Below are positions 36,538 to 46,266 of a stretch of 64,000 bases of DNA, piece by piece. The stretch comes from Yoonia sp. Its GTDB lineage: Bacteria > Pseudomonadota > Alphaproteobacteria > Rhodobacterales > Rhodobacteraceae. Numbering within the stretch: position 1 is the first letter of the stretch; every line of letters begins with the position of its first letter. Location: positions 1 to 64,000 of the forward strand of contig NZ_JAGYJK010000009.1 in the NCBI RefSeq assembly GCF_018402175.1, written 5' to 3'. The translations under genes were made by a program, and so were the position numbers. A model generated the notes under the pieces. That model did not search any database and was not told the DNA's origin. It saw nothing but the letters and a program-made list of their open reading frames with translations.

Positions 36538-37446
36538 ATGGGCTATGTAAAGACAGCGATATTGATGGCGGCGATGACGGCCCTTTTCACGGGGATCGGC
36601 TATCTGCTGGGCGGTGCCGGCGGCGCTATGATCGCGCTGGTCGTCGCGGCAGGGATGAATGTCGTGACCTGGTGGAATTCGGACAAGCTGGTCTTGCGGA
36701 TGCACGGCGCCGAACCTGTCACGCGCGGCGACCGGATGGGCCTGCATGCGATGACCGCCGAACTGGCGCGTAATGCGGGGCTGCCTGAACCCAAGCTGTA
36801 CCTGATCGACACGCCACAGCCGAATGCCTTTGCAACAGGGCGCAATCCGGCCAATGCGGCCGTGGCGGTAACCACCGGCCTGCTGCGCGACCTGACCCGC
36901 GAGGAACTGGCGGGCGTGATTGCGCATGAGCTGGCGCATATCCGCAACCACGACACCGCGATCATGACCGTGACCGCGACCTTTGCCGGTGCGATCTCGA
37001 TGCTGGCGAATTTCGCGCTGTTCTTTGGCGGATCGCGCGAACGGATGGGGCTGATCGGCACGCTGGCGCTGATGTTTCTGGCACCCTTTGCCGCCGCCCT
37101 TGTGCAGATGGCAATCAGCCGGACCCGCGAATATGCCGCCGACAAGGCCGGGGCCGAGATTTGCGGCAACCCGCTGTGGCTGGCCTCGGCGCTGGAAAAG
37201 ATCGCTGTCGGCGCGGCGCGGATCGACAATCACGCCGCCGAACGCAACCCCGCCACCGCGCATCTGTTCATCATCAACCCGCTACACGCCCACAAGCATG
37301 ACAACCTGTTCGCAACCCACCCCGCGACCGAGAACCGCATCGCCGCCCTGCGCGCTATGGCGGGTCAAGGCCGGACAGCACCAGCAGCACAGTCCGTCCG
37401 CAGGGGTGTTCCCTCGACGCGCAAGCGCGGCGGGCCTTGGGGCTGA
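36538..37446 (+). CDS. htpX: Membrane zinc metalloprotease HtpX
   Basis: 302-residue M48-family protease for quality control of membrane proteins. Two N-terminal helices precede a cytosolic catalytic domain with HELAH (H130, E131, H134) and the third-ligand region [14 protein letters not shown]. Two more hydrophobic segments lie between them. The ATG at 36538 begins the canonical [13 protein letters not shown]; an upstream extension to 36481 is unlikely. The C-terminus is basic and low-complexity. Its stop abuts the convergent glpR stop. Confidence 0.94.
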   Translation: MGYVKTAILMAAMTALFTGIGYLLGGAGGAMIALVVAAGMNVVTWWNSDKLVLRMHGAEPVTRGDRMGLHAMTAELARNAGLPEPKLYLIDTPQPNAFATGRNPANAAVAVTTGLLRDLTREELAGVIAHELAHIRNHDTAIMTVTATFAGAISMLANFALFFGGSRERMGLIGTLALMFLAPFAAALVQMAISRTREYAADKAGAEICGNPLWLASALEKIAVGAARIDNHAAERNPATAHLFIINPLHAHKHDNLFATHPATENRIAALRAMAGQGRTAPAAQSVRRGVPSTRKRGGPWG

Positions 37447-38229
37447 TCAGGCCATTGTCGTGGGCTGCTGACCTGCAACCGTAGCGGCCGTGTCCCAGCC
37501 ACGACACGCATCTGCCAGTTTGGGGGGCAGCGGCGCATCGGTATAAAACCCGTCCATCTGCGCCAGCGAGCCGATCCGCGCCGGCGCACGGCGTGTGAAT
37601 TTCGAATGATCGGCCACTAGAAAACTGCGCCGCGCCTGCCGCAGGATCGCCTGGCTCACCCCGACTTCCTGAATGTCATAATCGAGCATGTCGCCATCTT
37701 CATCCAGCGCCGAACAGCTGATGATCGCCAGATCGAACTTGAACTGGCCAATCGCCTGCGTCGTCACGGTGCCGACCAGCCCCGCATCAGCGCGCCGCAA
37801 CAGGCCACCGACCACGATGATTTCGCAATGGGGATTGTCGATCAGGATATTGGCGACGTTCAGATTATTGGTCAGCACCATGATATCGCGGTGTTTCAGC
37901 AAGGCCCGCGCCACAGCCTCGGTGGTGGTGCCAATGTTCAGAAATAACGAACAGCCATTGGGAATATCGCGCGCGCAGGCCACGGCAATCGCGGCCTTGC
38001 CCACCTCGTTCAGGTCGCGGCGGTCCTGATAGCCGATATTGGCCACGGTGGATGGCAGGATCGCGCCGCCATGCACGCGTTGCAATTTGCCCTGATCCGC
38101 CAGATCGGCCAGATCGCGCCGGATTGTCTGCATCGTGACCGCGAAATGCGCGGCCAGATCTTCAACCACGACGCGTCCGTCACGGCGGGCCATGATCTGG
38201 ATATCGCGCAAACGTTCGGCCTGTGACAT
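37447..38229 (-). CDS. glpR: DeoR-family repressor GlpR
   Basis: 260-residue regulator. The N-terminal DeoR HTH includes LAAHFAVTMQTIRRDLADLADQGKLQRVHGGA. The C-terminal DeoRC sensor domain has the GTTTEAVARAL phosphate-binding loop and the D-x-x-x-x-SCSALDEDG segment. Family members sense sugar phosphates; here glycerol-3-phosphate is inferred from the divergent glpD-glp transporter operon. The intergenic region contains an A/T-rich dyad that is a candidate operator. Confidence 0.9.
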   Translation of the reverse strand: MSQAERLRDIQIMARRDGRVVVEDLAAHFAVTMQTIRRDLADLADQGKLQRVHGGAILPSTVANIGYQDRRDLNEVGKAAIAVACARDIPNGCSLFLNIGTTTEAVARALLKHRDIMVLTNNLNVANILIDNPHCEIIVVGGLLRRADAGLVGTVTTQAIGQFKFDLAIISCSALDEDGDMLDYDIQEVGVSQAILRQARRSFLVADHSKFTRRAPARIGSLAQMDGFYTDAPLPPKLADACRGWDTAATVAGQQPTTMA

Positions 38230-38373
38230 GAAACGGACCTTTCCGGGGTTGGGTGTATCAATCTGCGCGGGCGGATCGAATCACACCCCTTACAGCTTAT
38301 GTTCGTTTTAGCCGGTTTTCTGCACCGCCGCGAACAGGAAATCCGGAACAAACGGGGAATATAGGGGGTATAA

Positions 38374-38399
38374 ATGTTCCATTTTCGAAAAACGAGCAT
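38374..38399. promoter_or_regulatory. Candidate GlpR operator
   Basis: The palindrome TTTTCGAAAA (38382-38391) is flanked by partly symmetric arms (ATGTTCCA and ACGAGCAT). Related half-sites TTCGTTTT at 38302 and AAAACGAA at 38411 occur in the same glpR-glpD gap. The A/T-rich TTCG-type symmetry fits DeoR-family GlpR sites, but no experiment is available. Confidence 0.5.
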
Positions 38400-38493
38400 T
38401 TTTGACCTTTAAAACGAAAGAACTTGCGCATCAGCTTTGGCCGCGTCTAGGTTTGCGACACCTGATTACATGCCGCAAGCCAAAGGGGGTCGC

Positions 38494-40092
38494 ATGGCAC
38501 AATCCGCGCAAACATCGGCGACGATCCACGATCTTTTGGTGATCGGCGGCGGCATTAACGGCTGCGGCATTGCGCGTGACGCGGTCGGGCGCGGCCTGTC
38601 CGTCGTGCTGGCCGAAAAGGGTGATTTGGCGGGGGCCACCTCGTCTGCCTCGACCAAGCTGTTCCATGGCGGGCTGCGCTATCTGGAATATTTCGAATTC
38701 CGGCTGGTCCGCGAGGCCCTGATCGAGCGCGAAACCCTGCTGCGCGCCATGCCGCATATTTCATGGCCGATGCGGTTTGTGCTACCTTATCACAAGGATA
38801 TGCGGTTCGACAGCGACACGCCGACATCGCGGCTGTTGGGCGTGGTCATGCCCTGGATGAAAGGGCGCAGGCCCGCTTGGCTGATCCGGCTGGGCTTGTT
38901 TTTATATGACAATCTTGGCGGCCGCAAAATCCTGCCCGGCACGGCGACGATCAGCCTGACAGGCACGCCAGAGGGCGCGCCGCTGGATGACCGTTTCGCC
39001 AAGGCATATGAATATTCCGACGCATGGGTCGAGGATTCGCGCCTTGTCGTGCTGAACGCCCGTGATGCCGCAGCGCGCGGTGCCACGATCATGACCCGCG
39101 CCGAGGTGGTTTCCGCCCAAGCGACCAACGGGATCTGGCAGGTCACGGTCAGAACAGCGCAGGGCGACCAGATCATCGCCGCGCGGATGCTGGTCAATGC
39201 CTCTGGCCCTTGGGCGGGCGATGTGATCCATGGCACGTTGCGGCTGAACAGCCGCGAAAACGTGCGCCTTGTGCGCGGCAGCCATATCGTCACGCGCAAG
39301 CTATTCGATCATGACAAATGCTATTTCTTTCAAGGCACCGACGGGCGGATCATCTTTGCGATCCCCTATGAGCAGGATTTCACCCTGATCGGCACCACCG
39401 ACGCTGACCATGACGACCCGTCGCGCGCGCCTGTTTGTACCGACGCAGAACGCGATTACCTGTGCGATTTCGCCAGCCAGTATTTCAAACGCCCCGTGAC
39501 CAAGGACGATATTGTCTGGACCTATTCGGGCGTCCGCCCGCTTTATGATGATGGCGCAAGTTCGGCCACCGCCGCGACCCGCGATTACACGCTCAAGGTT
39601 GACACATCGGCAGGTGCGCCGGTGCTGAACATCTTTGGCGGCAAGATCACGACATACCGGCGGCTGGCGGAATCCGCGTTAGACAAGATCGGCACGATGC
39701 TGCCCTTGTCACGGGGCAACTGGACGGCGGGCGTGCCCTTGCCGGGCGGTGATTTCTCGCATGACGGGGTCGAGGCGCTGATCGCAGACCTGCACCGCGC
39801 CTATCCGTTCCTGACCGAGGGCTGGGCGCGCCGGCTGGTGCGCGCCTATGGCACCGAAGCGCGCGACCTGCTGGGCAAGGCTGCGAATACCACTGATCTG
39901 GGCCGTGATTTCGGCGCGACCCTGACCGAGGCCGAGGTTCGCTGGCTGATGACGCAGGAATATGCCCAGAGCGCCGAAGATGTGCTGTGGCGCAGATCAA
40001 AACTGGGCCTGCGGTTCGATCAAAATCAGGTGGCGGTTCTGGAGGAGTGGATCGCCAGCCATTCACGGGAAATGATGCGCGCCGCAGAGTAA
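38494..40092 (+). CDS. glpD: Aerobic glycerol-3-phosphate dehydrogenase
   Basis: FAD-dependent, membrane-associated enzyme that oxidises glycerol-3-phosphate to dihydroxyacetone phosphate and feeds electrons to quinone. 532 residues from the ATG at 38494, which has an AAGGGGG ribosome-binding site; longer in-frame options lack one. The FAD motif GGGINGCGIARDAVGRG and the family signatures TSSASTKLFHGGLRYLE and IFGGKITTYRRLAE are present. Leads the glycerol operon and is divergent from glpR. Confidence 0.95.
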   Translation: MAQSAQTSATIHDLLVIGGGINGCGIARDAVGRGLSVVLAEKGDLAGATSSASTKLFHGGLRYLEYFEFRLVREALIERETLLRAMPHISWPMRFVLPYHKDMRFDSDTPTSRLLGVVMPWMKGRRPAWLIRLGLFLYDNLGGRKILPGTATISLTGTPEGAPLDDRFAKAYEYSDAWVEDSRLVVLNARDAAARGATIMTRAEVVSAQATNGIWQVTVRTAQGDQIIAARMLVNASGPWAGDVIHGTLRLNSRENVRLVRGSHIVTRKLFDHDKCYFFQGTDGRIIFAIPYEQDFTLIGTTDADHDDPSRAPVCTDAERDYLCDFASQYFKRPVTKDDIVWTYSGVRPLYDDGASSATAATRDYTLKVDTSAGAPVLNIFGGKITTYRRLAESALDKIGTMLPLSRGNWTAGVPLPGGDFSHDGVEALIADLHRAYPFLTEGWARRLVRAYGTEARDLLGKAANTTDLGRDFGATLTEAEVRWLMTQEYAQSAEDVLWRRSKLGLRFDQNQVAVLEEWIASHSREMMRAAE

Positions 40093-40118
40093 CGTCGGCG
40101 CATTCGGGAGGAGAGAAC

Positions 40119-41204
40119 ATGTCGCTAGTCTTGGATGGCGTCAGCAAGGTAGTCGAGGGACAGAACCATATCACCCCGACGGACCTGACACTGGAACGCG
40201 GCACGATGAACGTGCTGCTGGGGCCGACATCGTCGGGCAAAACCACGCTGATGCGCCTGATGGCGGGCCTTGATGTGCCCGCGACAGGGCGCGTCATCTG
40301 GGAAGGCCGTGACGTGACCGGCATGCGCGTGCAGGACCGCAAGGTCGCGATGGTCTATCAGCAATTCATCAACTACCCGTCGATGACGGTTTACGACAAT
40401 ATCGCCTCGCCCCTGAAACTGATGGGGCTGAACCGGTCCGAGATCGACCGCAAGGTCCGCGAAGCCGCCGATCTGATGCAACTTGGCCCGCTGCTGGACC
40501 GCAAGCCACTGGAATTGTCGGGCGGGCAGCAACAGCGTTGTGCGCTGGCGCGCGCCTTGGTCAAGGATGCGGGGCTGGTCTTGCTGGACGAACCGCTCGC
40601 CAACCTCGATTACAAACTGCGCGAGGAATTGCGCGCTGAAATCCCCCGCATCTTTGAAGAATCCGGCGCGATTTTCGTCTACGCGACCACCGAACCCGAA
40701 GAGGCGCTTTTGCTGGGTGGCAATGTCGCGACCATGTGGCAGGGCAAGATCACCCAGTTCGGCCCCACGCCATCGGTCTATCGCCAGCCACGCGATGCGA
40801 CCACCGCGCGGGTGTTTTCCGACCCGCCGATGAATTTCACCCGGTTCGTCAAGGCGGGCGACAAGATCGACTTTGGCCATGGTGCGGTCGCGGCGCAGGG
40901 TGCCTTGGCGCAGCTGGCCGATGGCCCCTATACGGCGGGGTTTCGCCCTGACCATCTGCATCTGACGTCCCAAGGGGCGGGCGGTCTGCATTTCGCCTGC
41001 ACCCTGCGGGTGACGGAAATCACCGGGTCGGAAACCTTTGTGCATCTTGATCACACAGGCGACCGCTGGGTCGGGTTAATCCACGGCGTGCATCATCTGG
41101 ATTTCGGCGCGCCGATCACCGTCTGGCTGGATGCGGCGCATGTCTATGTCTTTGGCGAAAACGGCGATCTGGTCGCCCCCGCATCCTATGCGGCAGCGGC
41201 GTAA
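40119..41204 (+). CDS. glpS: Glycerol ABC transporter ATPase GlpS
   Basis: 361-residue MalK/UgpC-type ATPase with C-terminal OB-like regulatory domain. Walker A GPTSSGKTT (35-43), signature LSGGQ (133-137) and Walker B VLLDEP are intact. The switch-histidine position is Thr191 (YATTEPEEA) where THDQ is usual. Its partner GlpT is canonical at this point but lacks a normal signature, so the pair should form one complete and one degenerate ATP site. Strong GGGAGGAG ribosome-binding site. Second gene of the operon, 26 bp after glpD. Confidence 0.92.
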   Translation: MSLVLDGVSKVVEGQNHITPTDLTLERGTMNVLLGPTSSGKTTLMRLMAGLDVPATGRVIWEGRDVTGMRVQDRKVAMVYQQFINYPSMTVYDNIASPLKLMGLNRSEIDRKVREAADLMQLGPLLDRKPLELSGGQQQRCALARALVKDAGLVLLDEPLANLDYKLREELRAEIPRIFEESGAIFVYATTEPEEALLLGGNVATMWQGKITQFGPTPSVYRQPRDATTARVFSDPPMNFTRFVKAGDKIDFGHGAVAAQGALAQLADGPYTAGFRPDHLHLTSQGAGGLHFACTLRVTEITGSETFVHLDHTGDRWVGLIHGVHHLDFGAPITVWLDAAHVYVFGENGDLVAPASYAAAA

Positions 41205-41213
41205 GAGGGCGGC

Positions 41214-42320
41214 ATGGTACAAATCACGCTTGATAATCTGGCACATTCCTATCTGCCAAACCCGCAAAGCGAGGATGATTTCGCGCTCAAACAACTCGAC
41301 CATGTCTGGAAAGACGGCGAGGCTTATGCCCTGCTGGGCGCGTCCGGTTGCGGAAAATCAACGCTGTTGAACATCATTTCTGGCCTGCTGGTCCCGTCAC
41401 GCGGGCGGATCCTGTTTGGCGACCGCGATGTGACGCATCAGGACACCGTGGCGCGCAATATCGCGCAGGTGTTCCAGTTTCCCGTCGTCTACGACACGAT
41501 GTCTGTGGGTGACAATCTGGCCTTTCCCTTGCGCAATCGCGGGATGGCCCCTGCCGCCATCGCCGCACAGGTACAAAAGATCGCGGCCATGATCGGGATG
41601 GAAGATCAGTTGGGCCGCAAGGCGCGCGGCCTGACGGCGGATGCCAAGCAAAAGATCAGCCTTGGGCGCGGCATGGTCCGCGAGGATGTCAACGCGATCC
41701 TGTTCGACGAACCGCTGACCGTGATCGACCCGCATATGAAATGGGAATTGCGCACCCAGCTCAAGGCACTGCACAACGAATTCGGCCATACGATGATCTA
41801 TGTCACGCACGACCAGACAGAGGCGCTGACCTTTGCCGACAAGGTCGTGGTGATGCATGACGGGCGCGTTGTCCAGCTTGGCACGCCAGAGGATCTGTTC
41901 GACACGCCCGAACATACCTTTGTGGGCTATTTCATCGGATCACCCGGCATGAACCTGATCGACGCCGATGTTGCAGGCGACACCGCCCATTGCGGTGGTC
42001 ATGCGATTGATCTGGGGGGCCATTACCGCGCGCCGCAAGGCCGCGTGCAGATCGGCATCCGCCCCGAATTTGTGACCCTGACGACAGGCGACCACGGCCT
42101 GCCCGTCACCATCAAGCGGATCGAGGATGTGGGCCGCCACCAGATCCTGCGCGCCGAATTCGCAGGCAAGCCGGTCAACGCGATCCTGCCCGAAGGCTTT
42201 GCCATGCCCGCCGGTGCGAACCGGCTGCATTTCGCGCCTGACCGGATCAATGTCTATGCCGATGACTGGCGTGTCGCGCCCTTGCAGGCGGTCGCCACCC
42301 CCGAACGAAAGGCCGTGTGA
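41214..42320 (+). CDS. glpT: Glycerol ABC transporter ATPase GlpT
   Basis: 368-residue ABC ATPase. Walker A GASGCGKST (42-50), Walker B AILFDEP and switch His199 (YVTHDQTEA) are canonical. The signature region reads LTADAKQK (140-147) where LSGGQ would be expected, without any frame break. It complements GlpS, which keeps the signature but lacks the switch His. The C-terminal regulatory domain resembles that of MalK. Overlaps the permease gene start by one base. The name follows the rhizobial glpSTPQUV glycerol system and is unrelated to the E. coli GlpT antiporter. Confidence 0.9.
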   Translation: MVQITLDNLAHSYLPNPQSEDDFALKQLDHVWKDGEAYALLGASGCGKSTLLNIISGLLVPSRGRILFGDRDVTHQDTVARNIAQVFQFPVVYDTMSVGDNLAFPLRNRGMAPAAIAAQVQKIAAMIGMEDQLGRKARGLTADAKQKISLGRGMVREDVNAILFDEPLTVIDPHMKWELRTQLKALHNEFGHTMIYVTHDQTEALTFADKVVVMHDGRVVQLGTPEDLFDTPEHTFVGYFIGSPGMNLIDADVAGDTAHCGGHAIDLGGHYRAPQGRVQIGIRPEFVTLTTGDHGLPVTIKRIEDVGRHQILRAEFAGKPVNAILPEGFAMPAGANRLHFAPDRINVYADDWRVAPLQAVATPERKAV

Positions 42321-43192
42321 TGGACAAGGTACAAAACAACAAGGCGTGGTTTCTGGTTCTGCCGGTGCTGGTGCTGGTCGCCTTTTCCGCCGTCATCCCC
42401 CTGATGACCGTGGTGAATTATTCGGTGCAGGACACATTCGGCAACAATGTCTTTTTCTGGGAAGGTCTAGGCTGGTTCGAACAGGTGCTGACCGACAGTC
42501 GCGCGCATAGCGCCTTGGGCCGGCAGCTTGCCTTTTCGGGGATCATCCTTGCGATCCAGATTCCGCTGGGCATCGCGATTGCGGTCTGCATGCCGAAAAA
42601 AGGGTTCTGGGCCTCGGTCTGTCTGGTGCTGATGGCACTGCCGCTGCTGATCCCGTGGAACGTGGTCGGCACGATCTGGCAGATCATGGGGCGCGGCGAT
42701 ATCGGGCTGGTGGGCTATAGTTTGTCGGCGATTGGGATCGACTGGAATTATGCGCGCGATCCGCTGCATGCCTGGATCACCGTTGTGGTGATGGATGTCT
42801 GGCACTGGACATCGCTGGTGGCGCTTTTGGCCTATGCCGGTCTGCAATCCATCCCGCAGGCCTATTACCAAGCGGCCAAGATCGATCAGGCCAGCCGCTG
42901 GTCGGTGTTCCGCTATATCGAATTGCCCAAGATGCAGGGCGTTCTGCTGATCGCGATCCTGCTGCGTTTCATGGATAGTTTCATGATCTATACTGAACCT
43001 TTCGTCGTCACCGGCGGCGGGCCGGGGTCGGCCACCAGTTTCCTGTCGATCGATCTGGTGAAAATGGCGCTGGGGCAGTTCGACCTTGGACCTGCGGCGG
43101 CATTCAGCCTGATGTATTTTCTAGTGATCCTGCTGGTGTCCTGGGTGTTCTACACAATCATGACCAACCTTGATAAAGCGGAGGGCCGGTAA
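42320..43192 (+). CDS. glpP: Glycerol ABC transporter permease GlpP
   Basis: 290-residue inner-membrane permease with six predicted helices. The cytoplasmic EAA-type coupling loop reads YAGLQSIPQAYYQAAKIDQASRW. ATG at 42320 overlaps the glpT stop (TGATG), indicating translational coupling. Pairs with GlpQ to form the channel. Substrate glycerol is inferred from glpD, glpK and the glpV-type receptor in the same operon. Confidence 0.92.
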   Translation: MDKVQNNKAWFLVLPVLVLVAFSAVIPLMTVVNYSVQDTFGNNVFFWEGLGWFEQVLTDSRAHSALGRQLAFSGIILAIQIPLGIAIAVCMPKKGFWASVCLVLMALPLLIPWNVVGTIWQIMGRGDIGLVGYSLSAIGIDWNYARDPLHAWITVVVMDVWHWTSLVALLAYAGLQSIPQAYYQAAKIDQASRWSVFRYIELPKMQGVLLIAILLRFMDSFMIYTEPFVVTGGGPGSATSFLSIDLVKMALGQFDLGPAAAFSLMYFLVILLVSWVFYTIMTNLDKAEGR

Positions 43193-43193
43193 A

Positions 43194-44048
43194 ATGGTTG
43201 CGACATCCGACACCTATACCGCCACTGTGCGCCGGGCCGCCTTGCCAAAGGTCCGCGCCCGCCATGTGGTGATGGTCGCCTACCTGTTGTTCATGCTGGT
43301 GCCGATCTACTGGCTGGCCAAGATGAGCCTGCAAACGAATCAAGAGATTTTGGGCGGTTTCACCCTCTGGCCGCAGAATCCGACGCTGGACAATTACCGC
43401 GTCATCCTGACCGATGCGTCGTGGTACATGGGCTATGTCAACTCGATCACCTATGTGGCGATGAACACAGTGCTGTCGCTGGCCGTGGCCTTGCCTGCCG
43501 CCTATGCGTTCAGCCGCTACCGGTTTCTGGGTGACAAGCATCTGTTCTTTTGGCTGCTCACGAACCGCATGGCCCCGCCGGCCGTTTTCGCGCTGCCGTT
43601 CTTTCAGCTGTATTCATCGGTCGGCCTGTTCGACACGCATATCGCAGTGGCGCTGGCGCATACCTTGTTCAACGTGCCTTTGGCCGTGTGGATCTTGGAA
43701 GGCTTCATGCGCGGCGTACCAAAAGAAATCGACGAGACCGCCTATATCGACGGCTATTCCTTTCCACGGTTTTTCATCAAGATCTTCATGCCGCTGATCG
43801 CCAGCGGTATCGGGGTCGCGGCGTTCTTCTGCTTTATGTTCTCATGGGTGGAACTGCTGTTGTCACGCACGCTGACGGCGGTGAACGCGCAGCCCATCGC
43901 GTCGATCATGACGCGGACGGTATCGGCATCCGGTCTGGACTGGGGTGTGCTGTGCGCGGCCGGTGTGCTGACGATCGTGCCGGGGGCCTTGGTCATTTAT
44001 TTCGTGCGCAACTACATCGCCAAGGGCTTTGCCCTGGGCCGCGTGTAA
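43194..44048 (+). CDS. glpQ: Glycerol ABC transporter permease GlpQ
   Basis: 284-residue MalG-type permease with six helices. The EAA loop reads LEGFMRGVPKEIDETAYIDGYSFPRFF. The ATG at 43194 lies just after the glpP stop, with GGAGGG within the end of glpP as ribosome-binding site; a longer start inside glpP is less likely. Heterodimer partner of GlpP. Confidence 0.92.
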   Translation: MVATSDTYTATVRRAALPKVRARHVVMVAYLLFMLVPIYWLAKMSLQTNQEILGGFTLWPQNPTLDNYRVILTDASWYMGYVNSITYVAMNTVLSLAVALPAAYAFSRYRFLGDKHLFFWLLTNRMAPPAVFALPFFQLYSSVGLFDTHIAVALAHTLFNVPLAVWILEGFMRGVPKEIDETAYIDGYSFPRFFIKIFMPLIASGIGVAAFFCFMFSWVELLLSRTLTAVNAQPIASIMTRTVSASGLDWGVLCAAGVLTIVPGALVIYFVRNYIAKGFALGRV

Positions 44049-44063
44049 GAGGGGGAAACGCTC

Positions 44064-44342
44064 ATGTCACTTGCATGGATGGCCTGGACCGGCCCAACAG
44101 CGATCTTTTTTGGTGTGATCGCCTGTCTGCTGCTGATCTTCACGTTTCTGGGGATCAGATACCCCGAAACGCCCCGGCGCGGTATTCTGACAATCGAGAC
44201 AACGCGCGGTGATCGCTTGTTCATCACGCTCTTGGGATCGGCCTTTATCAATGCAGGCTGGCTCGCGACAAGCGGGCTGCCGCAATACTGGGCTTTGGGA
44301 ATTTGCGCGTTCTACGCCGCAGCGGTGTTTCGCTGGGTATAG
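44064..44342 (+). CDS. glpU: Small integral membrane protein DUF2160 (GlpU)
   Basis: 92-residue protein with two to three hydrophobic helices (FFGVIACLLLIFTFLGI, then LLGSAFINAGWLA and ALGICAFYAAAVF). It matches the small DUF2160 protein found in glycerol ABC operons between the permeases and the receptor. The biochemical role is unknown; it may be an accessory subunit or assembly factor. AGAGGGGG lies upstream of the ATG. Confidence 0.88.
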   Translation: MSLAWMAWTGPTAIFFGVIACLLLIFTFLGIRYPETPRRGILTIETTRGDRLFITLLGSAFINAGWLATSGLPQYWALGICAFYAAAVFRWV

Positions 44343-44444
44343 GGCCGCAAGTAGACGCATGACCGGGGTCGAGGGGTGAGGCCCGCCATGATCCCGGCCA
44401 TGCAAGACTGAAAAGAAGGTTCAATCCATGGGAGGATTTATACT

Positions 44445-46157
44445 ATGAACCGCATATTGAAAACATCCACGGCGCTGGCGTTGGCGCTAAGCGTGACGGG
44501 GGTTCCGGCATTCGCCGATATGGACGCCGCCATCGCCTTTCTTGACGAACACATTGGCGATATGTCGGCCCTGACGCGCGCCGAACAAGAAGCCGAACTG
44601 CAGTGGTTCATCGACGCCGCCGCACCGTTCCGCGGCATGACGATCAATGTCGTGTCCGAGACGATCACCACGCATGAATGGGAAGCCAACGTGCTGGCCC
44701 CCGCATTCAGCGAAATCACCGGAATCAATTTCACCCATACGCTGATCGGTGAAGGCGATGTGGTCGAACGGCTGCAAACGCAGATGCAGACCGGCGAAAA
44801 CGTCTTTGATTTGTATATCAACGACGCTGACCTGATCGGCACGCATTGGCGCTATCAGCAGGCGCGCAACCTGACCGACTGGATGGCGGGCGATGGTGCA
44901 TCGGTGACGAACCCCGGCCTTGATCTGGACGATTTCATCGGTCTGGCCTCTGCCACTGGCCCCGATGACAAGCTGTACCAACTGCCAGTCCAACAATTCG
45001 CCAACCTCTACTGGTTCCGCCATGACTGGTTCACCGACCCCGCCATCATGGCCGCCTTCGAGGCCGAATACGGCTATCCTTTGGGCGTTCCGGTGAACTG
45101 GTCGGCCTATGAAGATATCGCCGCCTTCTTTACAGGGCGCGAAATCGACGGAACCACGGTTTACGGTCACATGGATTACGGTCGTCGTGACCCGTCTTTG
45201 GGGTGGCGTTTCACCGATGCGTGGCTGTCGATGGCCGGTGCATCCGATCTTGGCCTGCCAAACGGCCTGCCCGTGGATGAATGGGGTCTGCGAGTCAACG
45301 ACAACTTCCAGACTGTCGGGTCCTGTATGGAACGTGGCGGTGCCACCAACAGCCCCGCCGCCGTCTATTCGATCGAGAAATATGTCGATTGGCTGCAGAA
45401 CTATGCCCCGCCAGAAGCCAACGGCATGAACTTTTCGGAATCCGGACCAGTGCCTGCGCAGGGTGCAATCGCGCAGCAGATCTTCTGGTACACCGCGTTT
45501 ACTGCCGACATGGTCGCCCCCGGCCTGCCGGTGATGAACGAAGACGGCACACCGAAATGGCGCATGGCCCCCAGCCCGCATGGCACATACTGGCAGGACG
45601 GCATGAAGGTCGGCTACCAGGATGTGGGCTCTGCCACCATTCTGGAATCGACCCCCGTGGACCGCGCACAGGCCGCATGGCTTTATGCGCAGTTCATCGC
45701 GTCCAAGACAGTGGATGTGGCCAAATCGCATTACGGCCTGACCTTCATCCGCGAATCCACCATCAACCACGACAGTTTCACCGAACGTGCGCCGCAACTG
45801 GGCGGTCTGGTGGAATTCTACCGCTCGCCAGAGCGTGCCCTGTGGACCGACACGGGTTTCAACGTGCCTGACTATCCACGTCTGGCGCAATTGTGGTGGC
45901 AGAACATCGGTGACGCGTCATCCGGCGCACGCACCGCACAAGAAGCCATGGACGCGCTTTGCGCCGAACAGGAAGCGGTGATGGAACGTCTGCAGCGTGC
46001 AGGTGTGCAGGGCGAATTCGGCCCGTTGCTGAACGAACCACAGGATGCATCCTATTGGTTGGAACAGCCCGGCGCACCCTGGCCCAAGCTGGACGACGAA
46101 AAGGGCGAACCTCAGACCATCGCCTATGAAGAGCTGATCCGCCGCTGGACGGAATAA
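44445..46157 (+). CDS. glpV: Glycerol ABC transporter substrate-binding protein GlpV
   Basis: Periplasmic receptor of 570 residues, larger than typical sugar-binding proteins, as is usual for this family. A signal peptide ([18 protein letters not shown]) is followed by a long type-I/II solute-binding fold ([42 protein letters not shown]). Very strong GGGAGGA ribosome-binding site. Followed by a GC-rich hairpin before glpK. Recognition is through length, operon order and sequence style of the GlpV family. Confidence 0.92.
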   Translation: MNRILKTSTALALALSVTGVPAFADMDAAIAFLDEHIGDMSALTRAEQEAELQWFIDAAAPFRGMTINVVSETITTHEWEANVLAPAFSEITGINFTHTLIGEGDVVERLQTQMQTGENVFDLYINDADLIGTHWRYQQARNLTDWMAGDGASVTNPGLDLDDFIGLASATGPDDKLYQLPVQQFANLYWFRHDWFTDPAIMAAFEAEYGYPLGVPVNWSAYEDIAAFFTGREIDGTTVYGHMDYGRRDPSLGWRFTDAWLSMAGASDLGLPNGLPVDEWGLRVNDNFQTVGSCMERGGATNSPAAVYSIEKYVDWLQNYAPPEANGMNFSESGPVPAQGAIAQQIFWYTAFTADMVAPGLPVMNEDGTPKWRMAPSPHGTYWQDGMKVGYQDVGSATILESTPVDRAQAAWLYAQFIASKTVDVAKSHYGLTFIRESTINHDSFTERAPQLGGLVEFYRSPERALWTDTGFNVPDYPRLAQLWWQNIGDASSGARTAQEAMDALCAEQEAVMERLQRAGVQGEFGPLLNEPQDASYWLEQPGAPWPKLDDEKGEPQTIAYEELIRRWTE

Positions 46158-46165
46158 GCCAAATG

Positions 46166-46188
46166 CGGGGGCGCCCTATGCGCCCCCG
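46166..46188 (+). other. Intercistronic hairpin between glpV and glpK
   Basis: A perfect 9-bp GC stem (CGGGGGCGC / GCGCCCCCG) with a CCTAT loop lies 9 bp after the glpV stop, followed by only a weak GTTCC. It is probably a partial terminator or 3'-end stabiliser that keeps the binding-protein mRNA in excess. Confidence 0.65.
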
Positions 46189-46266
46189 TTCCCCATGGCA
46201 AAGCGGCCCGCTGGCGGCTTTGCCACAATCATGACAAGCTGCCAAGACAAGCACAGGACTGACGCA

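Noticed and set aside
41630-41660. Frameshift as explanation for the missing LSGGQ in GlpT
   Set aside because: The frame is continuous and flanking residues align normally; the substitution is complementary to GlpS and appears genuine.
44487-45890. Minus-strand open frame of about 467 codons opposite glpV
   Set aside because: Antisense shadow; glpV has signal peptide, strong ribosome-binding site and family sequence.
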